From Lentilactobacillus buchneri (GTDB lineage Bacteria > Bacillota > Bacilli > Lactobacillales > Lactobacillaceae): a stretch of 64,000 nucleotides of DNA. The DNA is taken from assembly GCF_018314255.1 (NCBI RefSeq), contig NZ_CP073066.1:1612001-1676000 (forward strand). The letters are read 5' to 3'. The notes beneath the pieces were generated by a model. It was given only the letters and a program-made list of their open reading frames with translations, was not told where the DNA came from and made no database searches. The translations under genes were made by a program, and so were the position numbers. Numbering within the stretch: the first letter of the stretch is position 1; each line of letters starts with the position of its first letter. Shown here piece by piece: positions 7,231 through 16,175 of this stretch.

Positions 7231-8095
7231 ATTTCGTCAAATATTGGTTTCGCAATTGCCGAATATCATGATTCGACAACCGCATTTGCTGATGTAAATA
7301 ATGCTTCATTGTGCCATCACAGTGGTAAATCGCTGAATAGGCGGCATTCAAATAGGCTGATCGAGCGGTTTTTGAACGTTTCAGGTTCCTGAGCACGGTT
7401 GGGTTATGCGTATAACGGGCCATCTGTCGATATTCTTTGGCCGTCGTTTTCTTCAGATAATGGTTCGATGCCAAATAGTTTTTCATAATGGTCGTTTTGG
7501 GAACGCCAAGACTTGAAAGAATCAGCATGGTCGCTACACCGGTGCGATATTTGCCATATGTGCAGTGATAGAGAATCGCATCGGATCTTTGCTTGAGCAG
7601 ATAATGAAACATCGTGCGATAAGCCTTAACACAGTGGGACTCAAGAACCATTTTCTGATAAAATTGTTCCATAAAATTTGGCTGTTTGGCAGCTAACTGA
7701 CCGGCATACTGAGAAGTCGTGTGGACGCCGAAATTTGGGCTGCTCATGACGGATAGGTGGAGATGACGAACCCCAGAAATTTTGGCATCTGGTGTTCGTT
7801 TGATTTCACCACTTGAGCGGAAATCCAAGATGACCTTAACGTGCTGCTTATAAAGTAGCCATTTATCGTGATGATTTAATCGGGTTAGCGCAGCCGATCG
7901 GATGAGTCGATTTTGGCGAATGTGCTGACCATTTTTCGTCCGAATCCCACCGAGATCGTGGGCATTGGGCGTGGTCGTGAGATGAATGGTGGAGCCTAAT
8001 GAAGGAGTGTTGTTGGCAGAACAAATCGCAAAATTAGCAGTGAGTATCACTGTCACTAGTAATGTCCGACTCATGATTTGACTCAATGACTTCAT
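7229..8095 (-). CDS. Exported tyrosine-type phosphatase (Y_phosphatase3 family)
   Basis: The 288-residue protein begins with a signal peptide (MKSLSQIMSRTLLVTVILTA, cleavage likely near CSA). The conserved opening TTPNAHDLGGIRTKNGQ is characteristic of lipid- or tyrosine-phosphatases such as LipA and Y_phosphatase3 proteins. The P-loop is HCTYGKYRTG, a C-X5-R motif with the nucleophilic cysteine; the usual Asp of HCxxGKDRTG is a Tyr here. The ATG at 8095 follows GGGGGTGA; an upstream ATG at 8116 lacks a ribosome site. Export implies action on extracellular or wall substrates. It is probably transcribed alone or after the reductase upstream. Confidence 0.8.
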   Translation of the reverse strand: MKSLSQIMSRTLLVTVILTANFAICSANNTPSLGSTIHLTTTPNAHDLGGIRTKNGQHIRQNRLIRSAALTRLNHHDKWLLYKQHVKVILDFRSSGEIKRTPDAKISGVRHLHLSVMSSPNFGVHTTSQYAGQLAAKQPNFMEQFYQKMVLESHCVKAYRTMFHYLLKQRSDAILYHCTYGKYRTGVATMLILSSLGVPKTTIMKNYLASNHYLKKTTAKEYRQMARYTHNPTVLRNLKRSKTARSAYLNAAYSAIYHCDGTMKHYLHQQMRLSNHDIRQLRNQYLTK

Positions 8096-8134
8096 CCACT
8101 CACCCCCAACATTCATTATAGGACTGGGCAGTCA

Positions 8135-8728
8135 TCATGACAGAAATTTTTGGATGTGGGCCAAATCCGCCTGGCGCTTTTGTGGTGATTCATCTTCAGC
8201 GTTGAAGTTGTGCCACTTGATTTTCTTGAGACCGATCTTTTTGAATGTGCCCGTGGCCAAGGCCTTCATAATGGGATTACCATATTTGAGTTTATAGAGA
8301 AACGTTGGTGTGCCGGCAATTGTGAAGATCCGGATGATTGGATTCTTTTCCAGGACCACTCTGGGATGCATGGATACCGCCCGGTTCTTGCTAAAAACTT
8401 TATCAATGAAACCCTTGGTCATCGCCGGCATCAGCTCCCACCAAATTGGGAAAATAAAAATAATTTCATCGGCGGTTTTTAGGCGTTCGAAATAACGGTC
8501 AACTTGGTCGTTAATCGGTGTCCGTGTTCGCCAGGCACTCAGGTCTTTTGCGTGCATCACCGGGTCGAAGTGATCTTGATTCAAGTCGATGACATCAACC
8601 TCGTGGCCTTGGGCAGTTAAATAATTGATCGTTTGTTTGGCAACCGCTGCACTATAGCTGCGATGGTGGGGCTCGTTATTTGCAGCCGACAGGGTGTAAG
8701 GGTGGTCAAATATAATGACATATTTCAT
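8135..8728 (-). CDS. NAD(P)H-dependent flavin oxidoreductase (NQO1/flavodoxin-fold)
   Basis: The 197-residue protein has the flavodoxin-like NAD(P)H:quinone reductase fold. MKYVIIFDHPYTLSAANN carries the FMN/FAD phosphate-binding start, VIDLNQDHFDPVM the usual beta strand-loop, and FIFPIWWELMPAMTKGFIDK the family's IFPIWW signature before the flavin site. The ATG at 8728 has an AGAGG site. It is transcribed away from a MarR-type gene, with two matching inverted repeats between them. A role in quinone or electrophile detoxification controlled by that regulator is likely; the true substrate is unknown. Confidence 0.88.
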   Translation of the reverse strand: MKYVIIFDHPYTLSAANNEPHHRSYSAAVAKQTINYLTAQGHEVDVIDLNQDHFDPVMHAKDLSAWRTRTPINDQVDRYFERLKTADEIIFIFPIWWELMPAMTKGFIDKVFSKNRAVSMHPRVVLEKNPIIRIFTIAGTPTFLYKLKYGNPIMKALATGTFKKIGLKKIKWHNFNAEDESPQKRQADLAHIQKFLS

Positions 8729-8775
8729 ATTAGAAACCTCTTTTTTAAAATTGACAGTTTGACTTTCCAAAATAC

Positions 8776-8836
8776 ATTCCAAGGAATATAATTAGTATAA
8801 GCTCCGATGATGAAAAGTCAATATATATTCCGAGGA
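8776..8836. promoter_or_regulatory. Pair of ATTCC-N2-GGAAT operators between oxidoreductase and MarR gene
   Basis: ATTCCAAGGAAT lies at 8776-8787 and ATTCCGAGGAAT at 8825-8836, centres 49 bp apart. The second overlaps the ribosome site of the MarR gene, so a bound regulator would block its own expression. Repeated motif, symmetry and position support a MarR operator pair. Confidence 0.65.
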
Positions 8837-8843
8837 ATTTAAA

Positions 8844-9329
8844 ATGAAAAAGAAAAATGCAATTGAACAAATCAAGAACCAACTAGAAATATTTAGAAGT
8901 CATGATGTTGATCGTGAGATCCTGACGGCCATCAGGCAAAACGATCGGTTAAACGCTGCTCTGGCCAATGGCATTACCATTAACGATCTGCATATTATTC
9001 GCGCTGCTGCTGCCAAGGATGGTGTGAAGATTTCCGCGATTGTCGACCAGGTACCCATGACGCAAGGCGCCGTTTCCAAAGCCGTCAACAAGCTAGCTGA
9101 AAGGGGCCTGCTTCAAAAATCGCACCACCCTGATAACCGCAAGGACACGTTTGTAGAACTCACGGCGCCTGGGGAAACTATTAATCAAATTCATAGCGAC
9201 TACCATGGTCAAGAAGAGGCCAAACTGGCTGAGTTAGCCGACAGTTATTCAAAAAATGAACTGGAGATGATTGCAGAATTTGTCACCAGCCTCAATCAAA
9301 TCCGGCAAAATAATTCTGAATTGAAGTAA
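8844..9329 (+). CDS. MarR-family transcriptional regulator
   Basis: The 161-residue protein has a winged helix in the middle: IRAAAAKDGVKISAIVDQ, then VPMTQGAVSKAVNKLAERG as the recognition helix and HHPDNRKDTFVELT as the wing. Flanking N- and C-terminal helices would form the dimer. It faces the flavin oxidoreductase gene across two ATTCC-N2-GGAAT repeats and probably represses both. MarR proteins of this kind are usually released by phenolics, quinones or oxidants; the ligand here is unknown. Confidence 0.88.
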   Translation: MKKKNAIEQIKNQLEIFRSHDVDREILTAIRQNDRLNAALANGITINDLHIIRAAAAKDGVKISAIVDQVPMTQGAVSKAVNKLAERGLLQKSHHPDNRKDTFVELTAPGETINQIHSDYHGQEEAKLAELADSYSKNELEMIAEFVTSLNQIRQNNSELK

Positions 9330-9384
9330 CCGGTTTCTTCTTTACTATATCAAAAACTCCTGTCTACTGCTTATAAAAAGAAAG

Positions 9385-9398
9385 TTAGGTTTCCCTAA
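9385..9398 (+). promoter_or_regulatory. Candidate MntR/DtxR-type box upstream of mntH
   Basis: TTAGGTTTCCCTAA is an inverted repeat TTAGG-N4-CCTAA lying 67 bp before the mntH start codon. The shape matches metal-regulator boxes found upstream of Nramp genes in Gram-positive bacteria. Manganese-dependent repression is inferred. Confidence 0.6.
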
Positions 9399-9465
9399 TT
9401 AAAGATTTACAAGTCTAGAAAATATGCTACCATTAGATTTGTACAGAAGATAAGGAGGTAATGGG

Positions 9466-11058
9466 ATGTCAAAAGAAAAAAAGTCCCAAAAGGAACATTT
9501 GATTCATTACGCCAATGGGCCTTCACTGGAAGAAATTAACGGAACCGTGGTTGTGCCCAAAGGCAAGGGATTCTGGCGTACGCTATTTGGTTATTCCGGT
9601 CCCGGCGCGTTAGTTGCAGTCGGTTACATGGATCCTGGTAACTGGTCGACTTCAATCACCGGTGGTCAGAATTTTGAATACCTGTTAATGTCCGTCATCT
9701 TAATGTCGAGTTTAATTGCCATGTTGCTTCAGTATATGGCGGCTAAACTGGGCATTGTGACTCAGATGGACTTGGCCCAGGCGATTAGAGCCCGGACAAG
9801 CAAATCGCTGGGGTATGTTTTGTGGATTCTAACCGAACTGGCAATTATGGCGACTGATATTGCCGAAGTCATCGGTGCCGCGATTGCGTTGTATCTGTTA
9901 TTCCACATTCCGTTGGTCATTTCAGTATTTATTACCGTATTTGATGTTCTGCTATTATTATTGTTGACCAAAATTGGCTTCCGTAAAATTGAGGCCATTG
10001 TTGTTTGTTTAATTTGTGTGATCTTTGTGGTGTTTGCCTATGAAGTGATCCTGTCTGATCCTGATTGGCTCGGGGTCTTTAAGGGCTTGGTTCCAAATGG
10101 CGAGACCTTCTCTTCGTCTCCTCAAATTGGCGGTCAAACGCCACTGACTGGTGCACTTGGGATCATTGGAGCGACAGTTATGCCCCATAATCTGTATCTC
10201 CACTCAGCTGTTTCACAGACTCGTAAGGTGGATCACAGTGATGAAGAAGATGTTGCCCGAACCGTTCGTTTCTCAACTTGGGATTCTAACATTCAATTAT
10301 CAATGGCATTCTTGGTGAACTCACTGCTATTGATTATGGGAGTTGCCGTCTTCAAGAGTGGGGCAGTTAAAGATCCGTCATTCTTCGGACTGTTCCAGGC
10401 ACTTTCGGATCCTTCGACCTTAAGTAATGGTGTTCTGATTACGGTTGCCAAGTCAGGGATTTTATCGATTTTGTTTGCGGTCGCTTTACTAGCGTCAGGT
10501 CAGAATTCCACTATCACTGGTACCTTAACCGGACAAGTTATCATGGAAGGGTTCATCCACATGAAAATGCCGCTTTGGATGCGCCGGTTGGTGACTCGTT
10601 TGATTTCGGTGGTTCCAGTTTTGATTTGTGTGGGTATGACGAGTCGTGAAACCCCGATTCAGCAGCACGAAGCGTTGAACACCCTGATGAATAATTCTCA
10701 GGTCTTCTTGGCGTTTGCCCTGCCATTCTCGATGCTGCCGTTATTGATGTTTACCAATAACTCGTTAGAAATGCATGACCGTTTCAAAAACTCGTGGATT
10801 GTTAAGATTCTTGGCTGGTTCTCTGTTATCGCCCTGACGACTTTGAATATGAAAGGTCTTCCTGGCCAATTCGAAGCATTTCTAGGTGATCATCCAACCC
10901 AGAGCCAAATTTCAATGGCTGATAATGCCTCGTACGTCGTTATTGTCTTGGTCGTTGCTTTATTGGTATGGATGATTTGGGATATCCACAAGAGCAACAA
11001 GCGTTTTGAAGCAGCAGCTGCCGAAGCTGAAAGCAAAGCAGCCGAGGCGGAGAAATAA
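9466..11058 (+). CDS. mntH: Nramp-family Mn2+/metal:proton symporter
   Basis: The 530-residue Nramp protein has about 11-12 membrane helices. TM1 has the metal-binding motif DPGNWSTSI, and TM6 has MPHNLYLHSA (the usual MPHN). GQNSTITGTLTGQ is the conserved transport signature. The N-terminus and the Ala/Glu-rich tail (AAAAEAESKAAEAEK) are cytoplasmic. An AAGGAGG site precedes the ATG. Lactobacilli accumulate manganese in place of superoxide dismutase, so this is probably the main Mn importer. A universal stress protein gene follows 72 bp downstream, a common pairing in this family. The TTAGG-N4-CCTAA box upstream suggests metal control. Confidence 0.93.
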   Translation: MSKEKKSQKEHLIHYANGPSLEEINGTVVVPKGKGFWRTLFGYSGPGALVAVGYMDPGNWSTSITGGQNFEYLLMSVILMSSLIAMLLQYMAAKLGIVTQMDLAQAIRARTSKSLGYVLWILTELAIMATDIAEVIGAAIALYLLFHIPLVISVFITVFDVLLLLLLTKIGFRKIEAIVVCLICVIFVVFAYEVILSDPDWLGVFKGLVPNGETFSSSPQIGGQTPLTGALGIIGATVMPHNLYLHSAVSQTRKVDHSDEEDVARTVRFSTWDSNIQLSMAFLVNSLLLIMGVAVFKSGAVKDPSFFGLFQALSDPSTLSNGVLITVAKSGILSILFAVALLASGQNSTITGTLTGQVIMEGFIHMKMPLWMRRLVTRLISVVPVLICVGMTSRETPIQQHEALNTLMNNSQVFLAFALPFSMLPLLMFTNNSLEMHDRFKNSWIVKILGWFSVIALTTLNMKGLPGQFEAFLGDHPTQSQISMADNASYVVIVLVVALLVWMIWDIHKSNKRFEAAAAEAESKAAEAEK

Positions 11059-11130
11059 TAGTATAATAATCAATTGAAAGAGATTTCTTTTGTACCCAAA
11101 TAATTCATCATCAAGAAGGGATGTTACAAA

Positions 11131-11577
11131 ATGGCAAATACTGAAGGCGGTCAAAAATTCGATCGAATTCTTGTGGGTGTTGATGATTCGGAAGATGCCC
11201 AATTAGCATTTAGATATGCAATTCGTGAAGCTCGTCAATCCAATGCACGTTTGATCATTACTTCAATTTTGGAAGACGATAACGTTAACGTTTTCCAAGC
11301 ATTAAGCAAAGATTTTGTTCATGGGGAGCGTTCAGCGCTTGCCAAGCATATTGAAGACTATCGGCAATTAGCTTTACGTGCCGGTGTTAAGCAAGTGGAT
11401 ACGGTCATCGAGGAAGGCGATCCCGGCGAGACAATCGTCAAACGGGTTATTCCGGCTACCAAGGCCGACCTGCTGATTGTCGGTTCACTTTCTAAGACCG
11501 GTGTGCGTAAGTACTTTGGTTCGCAAGCAGCCTATATGGCTAAGTACTCACCAATCTCAGTGATGATTGTCCGTTAA
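11131..11577 (+). CDS. Universal stress protein UspA family
   Basis: The 148-residue single-domain USP starts FDRILVGVDDSEDAQLAFRY, the standard strand 1 with its acidic nucleotide contact. It ends with the ATP-binding loop GSLSKTGVRKYFGSQAAYMA and SPISVMIVR. The G-2X-G-9X-G(S/T) type loop is recognisable but altered. It follows mntH by 72 bp with no terminator between them, so they may share a transcript. The molecular role of these proteins in lactobacilli is not settled. Confidence 0.9.
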   Translation: MANTEGGQKFDRILVGVDDSEDAQLAFRYAIREARQSNARLIITSILEDDNVNVFQALSKDFVHGERSALAKHIEDYRQLALRAGVKQVDTVIEEGDPGETIVKRVIPATKADLLIVGSLSKTGVRKYFGSQAAYMAKYSPISVMIVR

Positions 11578-11601
11578 TCGGATTTAAAAATGATTTTAAA
11601 A

Positions 11602-11634
11602 CAGGATCGGGAAGAATATTTCCGGTCCTATTTT
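11602..11634 (+). terminator. Rho-independent terminator after uspA
   Basis: AGGATCGG pairs with CCGGTCCT (one G-U pair) around a short AT-rich loop and is followed by ATTTTGTT. It closes the mntH-uspA unit. Confidence 0.7.
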
Positions 11635-11657
11635 GTTAGACACTAGGGGGAATAATC

Positions 11658-13007
11658 TTGGAGTTAACAGAAAAAAGCCGCAGGTGGTTCATTGCCACAT
11701 TACTGTTGGGAACATTTACGATGTCAATCAGTCAGTCGTCACTATCGACTGCCTATCCGACATTTATGAGGTATTTTGATCTGCCGGCCAGCACGATTGC
11801 TTGGCTGACGACGGGGTTTATGCTGATTATGTCAGTGGTTATGCCATTATCACCATGGCTGATGAAGAACTTTCGATTTAAGCCATTATATCTTTCATTA
11901 TTGGTAAACTTCGTCGTTGGAACCTTGATTATTATCTGGGCACCGAATTTCCTGGTGATGATGGTGGGTCGATTAATGGAAGGATTCAGTGTTGGGGTCT
12001 TATTTCCATCTTATCAATCGATCATACTTGAAATCACACCAACCGATCATCGTGGCAGTGTGATGGGCACTGTGGGGTTGGTCATGGGATCCGCACTGGC
12101 TGTTGGACCCATCATCTCGGGGGTCTTATTGCAATTTTTCCCGTGGGAAGCCATCTTTGCGTTCTTCTTGATTATTCTGACGGTGGTCTTTTTGTTGGCA
12201 CTCAAGACCGTCATTAGTCCGTTGAAAATTGAATCAACTCAGTTTGATTTTGCTTCAGTCTTCATGTCGCTGGGAATTATTGGCTTATTGTACTTTATCA
12301 ACGAAATTTCTCATATGACTGTCACTAGCTACTGGAACTGGGGGATTTTATTGGTTTCCTTGGTTCTGCTGGTCTTATTTGTTCGCCGACAATTGCGCAT
12401 GCCACAGCCATTATTGCGACTGGATATTTTGTCGATCACTAACTTTGATTTGGGAGTTTTATTAACTTCATTGTCCTATATGTCCTTGATCACGGTCACC
12501 ATTATCATGCCGCTATACTACCAGCAGATACTGGGATTGACGCCGTTATGGTCAGGCCTGGCACTGGTTCCTGCCGCAGCTATCTTGTCTTGGTTAAATC
12601 GACGGAGTGGCCGGCTAGCGGATCGCATTGGGTTTAAGCCAGTCATTATGATTGGTTTTGGATTATTCATCGTTGGCTGGGCAGGTTTATTGTTGCTATC
12701 AGGGTTGAAAAATATTTGGATTGCCATTCTATGTTCAATTGTAATTGAATCTGGGAATGCCTTTGCCATGATGCCGGCCACCACGCTGGGAGCCAATTCT
12801 TTAACCAACGATTTGATTCCCCACGGCTCTTCGATTATTGCGACGATTAGGCAAATTTTGGGGTCGACCGCGATTGTCATTGCGACAGTTGTATTAGGAG
12901 ACCGGAATTTCAACGGCGTGTTCCTCACCTTTCTCATTCTGGAAATCATTGCCATTTTCTTGGTCCTCAAAATTAAGGATACGCAACAGCAGGCGGGCAA
13001 AGCTTAA
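11658..13007 (+). CDS. MFS multidrug-type efflux transporter (DHA2-like)
   Basis: The 449-residue protein has at least 12 membrane segments. The first segment region has SSLSTAYPTFMRYFDLPAST, and motif-like stretches include TTGFMLIMSV, MVGRLMEGFSVGVLFPSYQS and VMGSALAVGPIISGVLL (motif C of drug/H+ antiporters). The start is a TTG at 11658, seven bases after a GGGGG site; no better ATG exists. It stands alone between two terminators. Drug or metabolite export is the likely job; the substrate cannot be read from sequence. Confidence 0.85.
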   Translation: MELTEKSRRWFIATLLLGTFTMSISQSSLSTAYPTFMRYFDLPASTIAWLTTGFMLIMSVVMPLSPWLMKNFRFKPLYLSLLVNFVVGTLIIIWAPNFLVMMVGRLMEGFSVGVLFPSYQSIILEITPTDHRGSVMGTVGLVMGSALAVGPIISGVLLQFFPWEAIFAFFLIILTVVFLLALKTVISPLKIESTQFDFASVFMSLGIIGLLYFINEISHMTVTSYWNWGILLVSLVLLVLFVRRQLRMPQPLLRLDILSITNFDLGVLLTSLSYMSLITVTIIMPLYYQQILGLTPLWSGLALVPAAAILSWLNRRSGRLADRIGFKPVIMIGFGLFIVGWAGLLLLSGLKNIWIAILCSIVIESGNAFAMMPATTLGANSLTNDLIPHGSSIIATIRQILGSTAIVIATVVLGDRNFNGVFLTFLILEIIAIFLVLKIKDTQQQAGKA

Positions 13008-13118
13008 TTTGGCTTTGTGAAATGAAAACTATTTTCACAAGTAATATACGTTAACCATTGCGTTCGTCAACCACTTTGAAAATCACAATGCATTTTGTTG
13101 TATCTGTTTTCACGGCAT

Positions 13119-13156
13119 GCTATCCTATATCTGGATGTAAAAATGTCTAGGATAGC
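13119..13156. promoter_or_regulatory. Inverted repeat upstream of the aldehyde dehydrogenase gene
   Basis: GCTATCCTA (13119-13127) and TAGGATAGC (13148-13156) are 9-bp perfect arms separated by 20 nt, ending 42 bp before the start codon. It may be an operator or an RNA hairpin in the leader; there is no U-tract. Confidence 0.45.
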
Positions 13157-13198
13157 TGAAGACGTTACGGATTTATCCAAATTTTAGGAGGTCATATA

Positions 13199-14623
13199 AT
13201 GGCATATCGGACTGTAAACCCTTACAACAATGAAGTTGTGAAGGAGTACCCATTTGCGACTGAGGACGAATTACAATCAGCCTTGGCAACGGGTCATGAT
13301 TTATACGAAACGATGAAGAAGCAAGATATTTCTGAGCGAGCCAAAATTCTGCATAACGTTGCTTCCAAGCTGCGTGAGCACTCAGATGAATTAGCTCGTG
13401 CATGTACGATTGACATGGGTAAATTAATCGGTGAATCAAAGGGTGAAGTTGAACTGGTTGCGATCATTGCTGACTGGTTCGCAGATCATGGTGAGGACTT
13501 ACTGAAGCCTGAAAAGATCGATACCATTGCAACCGGTGATGCTGAAATTCAACATCACGCAACCGGAGTTGTTATGATGGTTGAGCCTTGGAACTTCCCT
13601 TACTACCAAATCATGCGTGTGTTTGCACCTAACTTTATGGTTGGAAATCCAATGATCTTAAAGCACGCTGCCAACACGCCAACATCAGCTAAAATGTTTG
13701 CTGACGTTGTCGCCGAAGCCGGTGCGCCTAAAGGTTCGTTGACTAACTTGTTCCTTTCATACGACCAAGTGACTGAAGCAATTGATGACCCTCGTGTTCA
13801 AGGGGTTGCCTTAACTGGTTCTGAGCGTGGTGGTACAGCTGTTGCCGGCGCCGCTGGTAAAGCGCTTAAGAAGAACACCATGGAGCTTGGTGGAATGGAT
13901 CCATTTGTTGTTTTAGGTGATGCCAACATGGATGATGTCAATGACATTGCATGGCGTGCCCGAATTTACAACACTGGTCAAGTATGTACTTCATCCAAGC
14001 GATTCATCGTGATGGACAATGTTTACGATGAATTTGTGGAGAATTTGAAGAAGAAGTTTGCTGGTTTGAAGCCTGGCGATCCAATGGATCCTAAGACGAC
14101 CTTAGCACCAATGAACACCGAAAAATCAAAGAACAAGTTACAGAAACAATTGGACGATGCTATCGCAGCTGGTGCCAAAGTTGTTTATGGTAATGAACCA
14201 ATTGACTTACCTGGTCAATTCTTTATGCCAACGATCTTAACGGATATTGACAAAGATAACCCAGCATACAGTGAAGAAATGTTTGGTCCAATCGCTGCTG
14301 TTTACAAGGTTCACAGTGAGCAGGAAGCAATCGACTTGGCCAACGACAACCCTTACGGACTTGGTGGCATTGTCTTTGCCGGCGATGCTGATCACGGTGC
14401 AGAAGTTGCCTCACAAATCGAAACTGGAATGGTCTTTGTTAACAACTTCATGTCCACCTTACCTGAATTGCCATTTGGTGGGGTTAAACTTTCAGGTTAC
14501 GGCCGTGAAATGAGCCACATTGGTCAGATGGCCTTTGTTAACGAGCAGTTGATCGTCAAGACTGACAAGCCTAACATGGGTAACCTTGCCGGTGGCTTGG
14601 TTGCACTTGATCCTCAAGAATAA
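13199..14623 (+). CDS. gabD: NAD(P)-dependent aldehyde dehydrogenase, succinate-semialdehyde type
   Basis: The 474-residue protein has the normal aldehyde dehydrogenase length. Visible are the cofactor-side VVMMVEPWNFPYYQ, the Glu of the MELGGMDPFVVL motif, the catalytic Cys in NTGQVCTSSKRFIV, and the C-terminal EEMFGPIAAVYKV and PFGGVKLSGYGREMS. AGGAGG lies directly upstream. Closest by eye to the succinate-semialdehyde dehydrogenases of lactobacilli, but other small aldehydes are possible. It is monocistronic, ends at a strong terminator, and has an inverted repeat in its leader. Its codon bias (many strong Lactobacillus codons) suggests high expression. Confidence 0.85.
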   Translation: MAYRTVNPYNNEVVKEYPFATEDELQSALATGHDLYETMKKQDISERAKILHNVASKLREHSDELARACTIDMGKLIGESKGEVELVAIIADWFADHGEDLLKPEKIDTIATGDAEIQHHATGVVMMVEPWNFPYYQIMRVFAPNFMVGNPMILKHAANTPTSAKMFADVVAEAGAPKGSLTNLFLSYDQVTEAIDDPRVQGVALTGSERGGTAVAGAAGKALKKNTMELGGMDPFVVLGDANMDDVNDIAWRARIYNTGQVCTSSKRFIVMDNVYDEFVENLKKKFAGLKPGDPMDPKTTLAPMNTEKSKNKLQKQLDDAIAAGAKVVYGNEPIDLPGQFFMPTILTDIDKDNPAYSEEMFGPIAAVYKVHSEQEAIDLANDNPYGLGGIVFAGDADHGAEVASQIETGMVFVNNFMSTLPELPFGGVKLSGYGREMSHIGQMAFVNEQLIVKTDKPNMGNLAGGLVALDPQE

Positions 14624-14651
14624 TGAACGTAAAATAAATTGACTGAAAAGT

Positions 14652-14699
14652 AAAGAAGTCGGGAGATAACGTTTTGTTCGTTACCTCCCGGCTTCTTTT
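14652..14699. terminator. Strong terminator, usable from both sides
   Basis: AAAGAAGTCGGGAG(A)TAACG pairs with CGTTA(C)CTCCCGGCTTCTTT around a GTTTTGTT-type loop, followed by T residues. It separates the convergent aldehyde dehydrogenase and lipid kinase genes. Confidence 0.85.
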
Positions 14700-14732
14700 G
14701 CGTGCCATTGTTATTTTGTTTAAATCCTAGGA

Positions 14733-15638
14733 TCAAGATTCTTCGTGCGATGCTCTTGGCACAATTACCTGTAAAAAGTCACTCTTGGTTGTGACGGTAA
14801 TTGGCAGAGACATCGCTGGATCCCCATCGATTCTGGCCTGAATGTCGCGTTTTGACAGGTTATCTATTTTAACGGTTGTGGTTTTAAAATAGCGAACCCC
14901 CTGGGCATTTTTGAGATTGCCGGTGATGAAATAACTCAAGTAGGTGAGTAGTTTCATGGGAGTGAAGCTCTTCAGCAAGAAGACATGGAGATAATCATCG
15001 TCGTAGGACGCATCCGGATTAAAGGCGATGAAACCACCAACCGAATTGGTCGTCGTGATCAGTAGAATCTGGGCTCGCAAGACTTCGGAGCGATCATTGG
15101 CTGTGATTTTTAATTTGTAAGAACGATTGGTGAACAGCTCCTTGAAGCCTTTGACCAAATAAATCATTTTGCCAAAGCGCTTCTTTTCGTCGTCCTTGAC
15201 GTTTCGAGCGATATCTGCCAATCTTCCCAGGGTGAGGCTGCTGACCATTGGTGTTTTCCCCACAGCCCCGAGGTCGACCTCTGCTGGTGAGCCATCCAAC
15301 AGATTGTTAATGGCTTGATCGGTGTTCAGAGGGATGTGAAGGGCTCTGGCAAAATTATTGATCGTGCCGCCAGGAATGATTCCCAGCGGAATTGATTGGC
15401 CAGCCTTCAAGAAGCCCTCACAGGCGGTATTGATCGATCCATCACCGCCAATCGTAATCAGGCAGTCATAGTTTTCGGGTGATTTTTGGGCCTGTTTGAC
15501 CGCATCATCACGTGACTTGGTTTGACTAAGGGTCACCGACTTGCCATTGCTTTCCAATAAGGATTGAGCCTTTTTGGCAATCGCTTCGTTGTCGCTTTTA
15601 CCGGCACTGCCATTATAAATAATTAAATATTTTTTCAT
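14733..15638 (-). CDS. Diacylglycerol kinase-family lipid kinase (DgkB/YegS-like)
   Basis: The 301-residue protein has the DAGK catalytic fold. IIYNGSAGK is the start, and the ATP loop is ITIGGDGSINTACEGFLK with the GGDG motif. IPLGIIPGGTINNFARALHIP has PGGT-NNFA, the family hallmark. NPDASYDDDYLHVFLL contains the acidic metal-binding residues. The ATG at 15638 follows GAGGAGGTG; an upstream ATG at 15653 lacks one. It phosphorylates diacylglycerol or a related lipid at the inner membrane face. It appears to be a single gene. Confidence 0.88.
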   Translation of the reverse strand: MKKYLIIYNGSAGKSDNEAIAKKAQSLLESNGKSVTLSQTKSRDDAVKQAQKSPENYDCLITIGGDGSINTACEGFLKAGQSIPLGIIPGGTINNFARALHIPLNTDQAINNLLDGSPAEVDLGAVGKTPMVSSLTLGRLADIARNVKDDEKKRFGKMIYLVKGFKELFTNRSYKLKITANDRSEVLRAQILLITTTNSVGGFIAFNPDASYDDDYLHVFLLKSFTPMKLLTYLSYFITGNLKNAQGVRYFKTTTVKIDNLSKRDIQARIDGDPAMSLPITVTTKSDFLQVIVPRASHEES

Positions 15639-15683
15639 GTTGCACCTCCTCAAAGGAATGATTCGGATGACAACTTTATTATA

Positions 15684-16175
15684 TTACGCTTTTGGGGAAT
15701 GGTCGTCTTTGGGGATTATGGTTAACGATCCGTTCATGACCGGCGACGTTGCATCAACGATGTGGGGGTCGGTGAAGATCTGCAGGAATTTCATAAAACT
15801 TTCAGCTGTATTAGCTTCGTTGAGGTCCTTTAACGGCAGCCAATAATTTTTGCCTTCCTCAGACTGCTTGAGGGTGCCTGAGAAATGACTGGTGCGGAAG
15901 AGAAATCCGAGCCGGCGGTAGGCAGGGCTTTCGTTGAACCATTCAACAGTTCCACAGGATTCGAGCTGACTGACCGTCAGGCCGGTTTCCTCAAATACTT
16001 CTCGAACCATGCCGTCGTAAAGACTCTCACCTTTTTCAACGTGGCCGCCGGGAAAAGTGTGGCCAAATTTCCAGGCGACGTCGGTTTTATCTTCCACCAA
16101 GACTTCTTGAGTGGCTGGATTGTAAATCATGCACATATTTACCAATTCAATTGATTCGGTTCTGGAATAGGTCAT
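15684..16175 (-). CDS. Nudix hydrolase (8-oxo-dGTPase-like)
   Basis: The 163-residue protein has a complete Nudix box, GGHVEKGESLYDGMVREVFE followed by ETGL, fitting G-x5-E-x7-REUxEExGU. The box sits at about residues 42-65 in the MutT-like fold. The start overlaps the stop of the HxlR gene by four bases (ATGA), so the two are translationally coupled. A housecleaning role on oxidised or damaged nucleotides is the family expectation, and co-regulation with a HxlR-type sensor and a DJ-1 protein fits oxidative or electrophile stress. Confidence 0.88.
   Translation of the reverse strand: MTYSRTESIELVNMCMIYNPATQEVLVEDKTDVAWKFGHTFPGGHVEKGESLYDGMVREVFEETGLTVSQLESCGTVEWFNESPAYRRLGFLFRTSHFSGTLKQSEEGKNYWLPLKDLNEANTAESFMKFLQIFTDPHIVDATSPVMNGSLTIIPKDDHSPKA

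Noticed and set aside
13016..13042. TTGTGAAA/TTTCACAA hairpin after the MFS gene as a strong terminator
   Set aside because: The stem is short, AT-rich and has no T-run; it was not strong enough to list as a feature.
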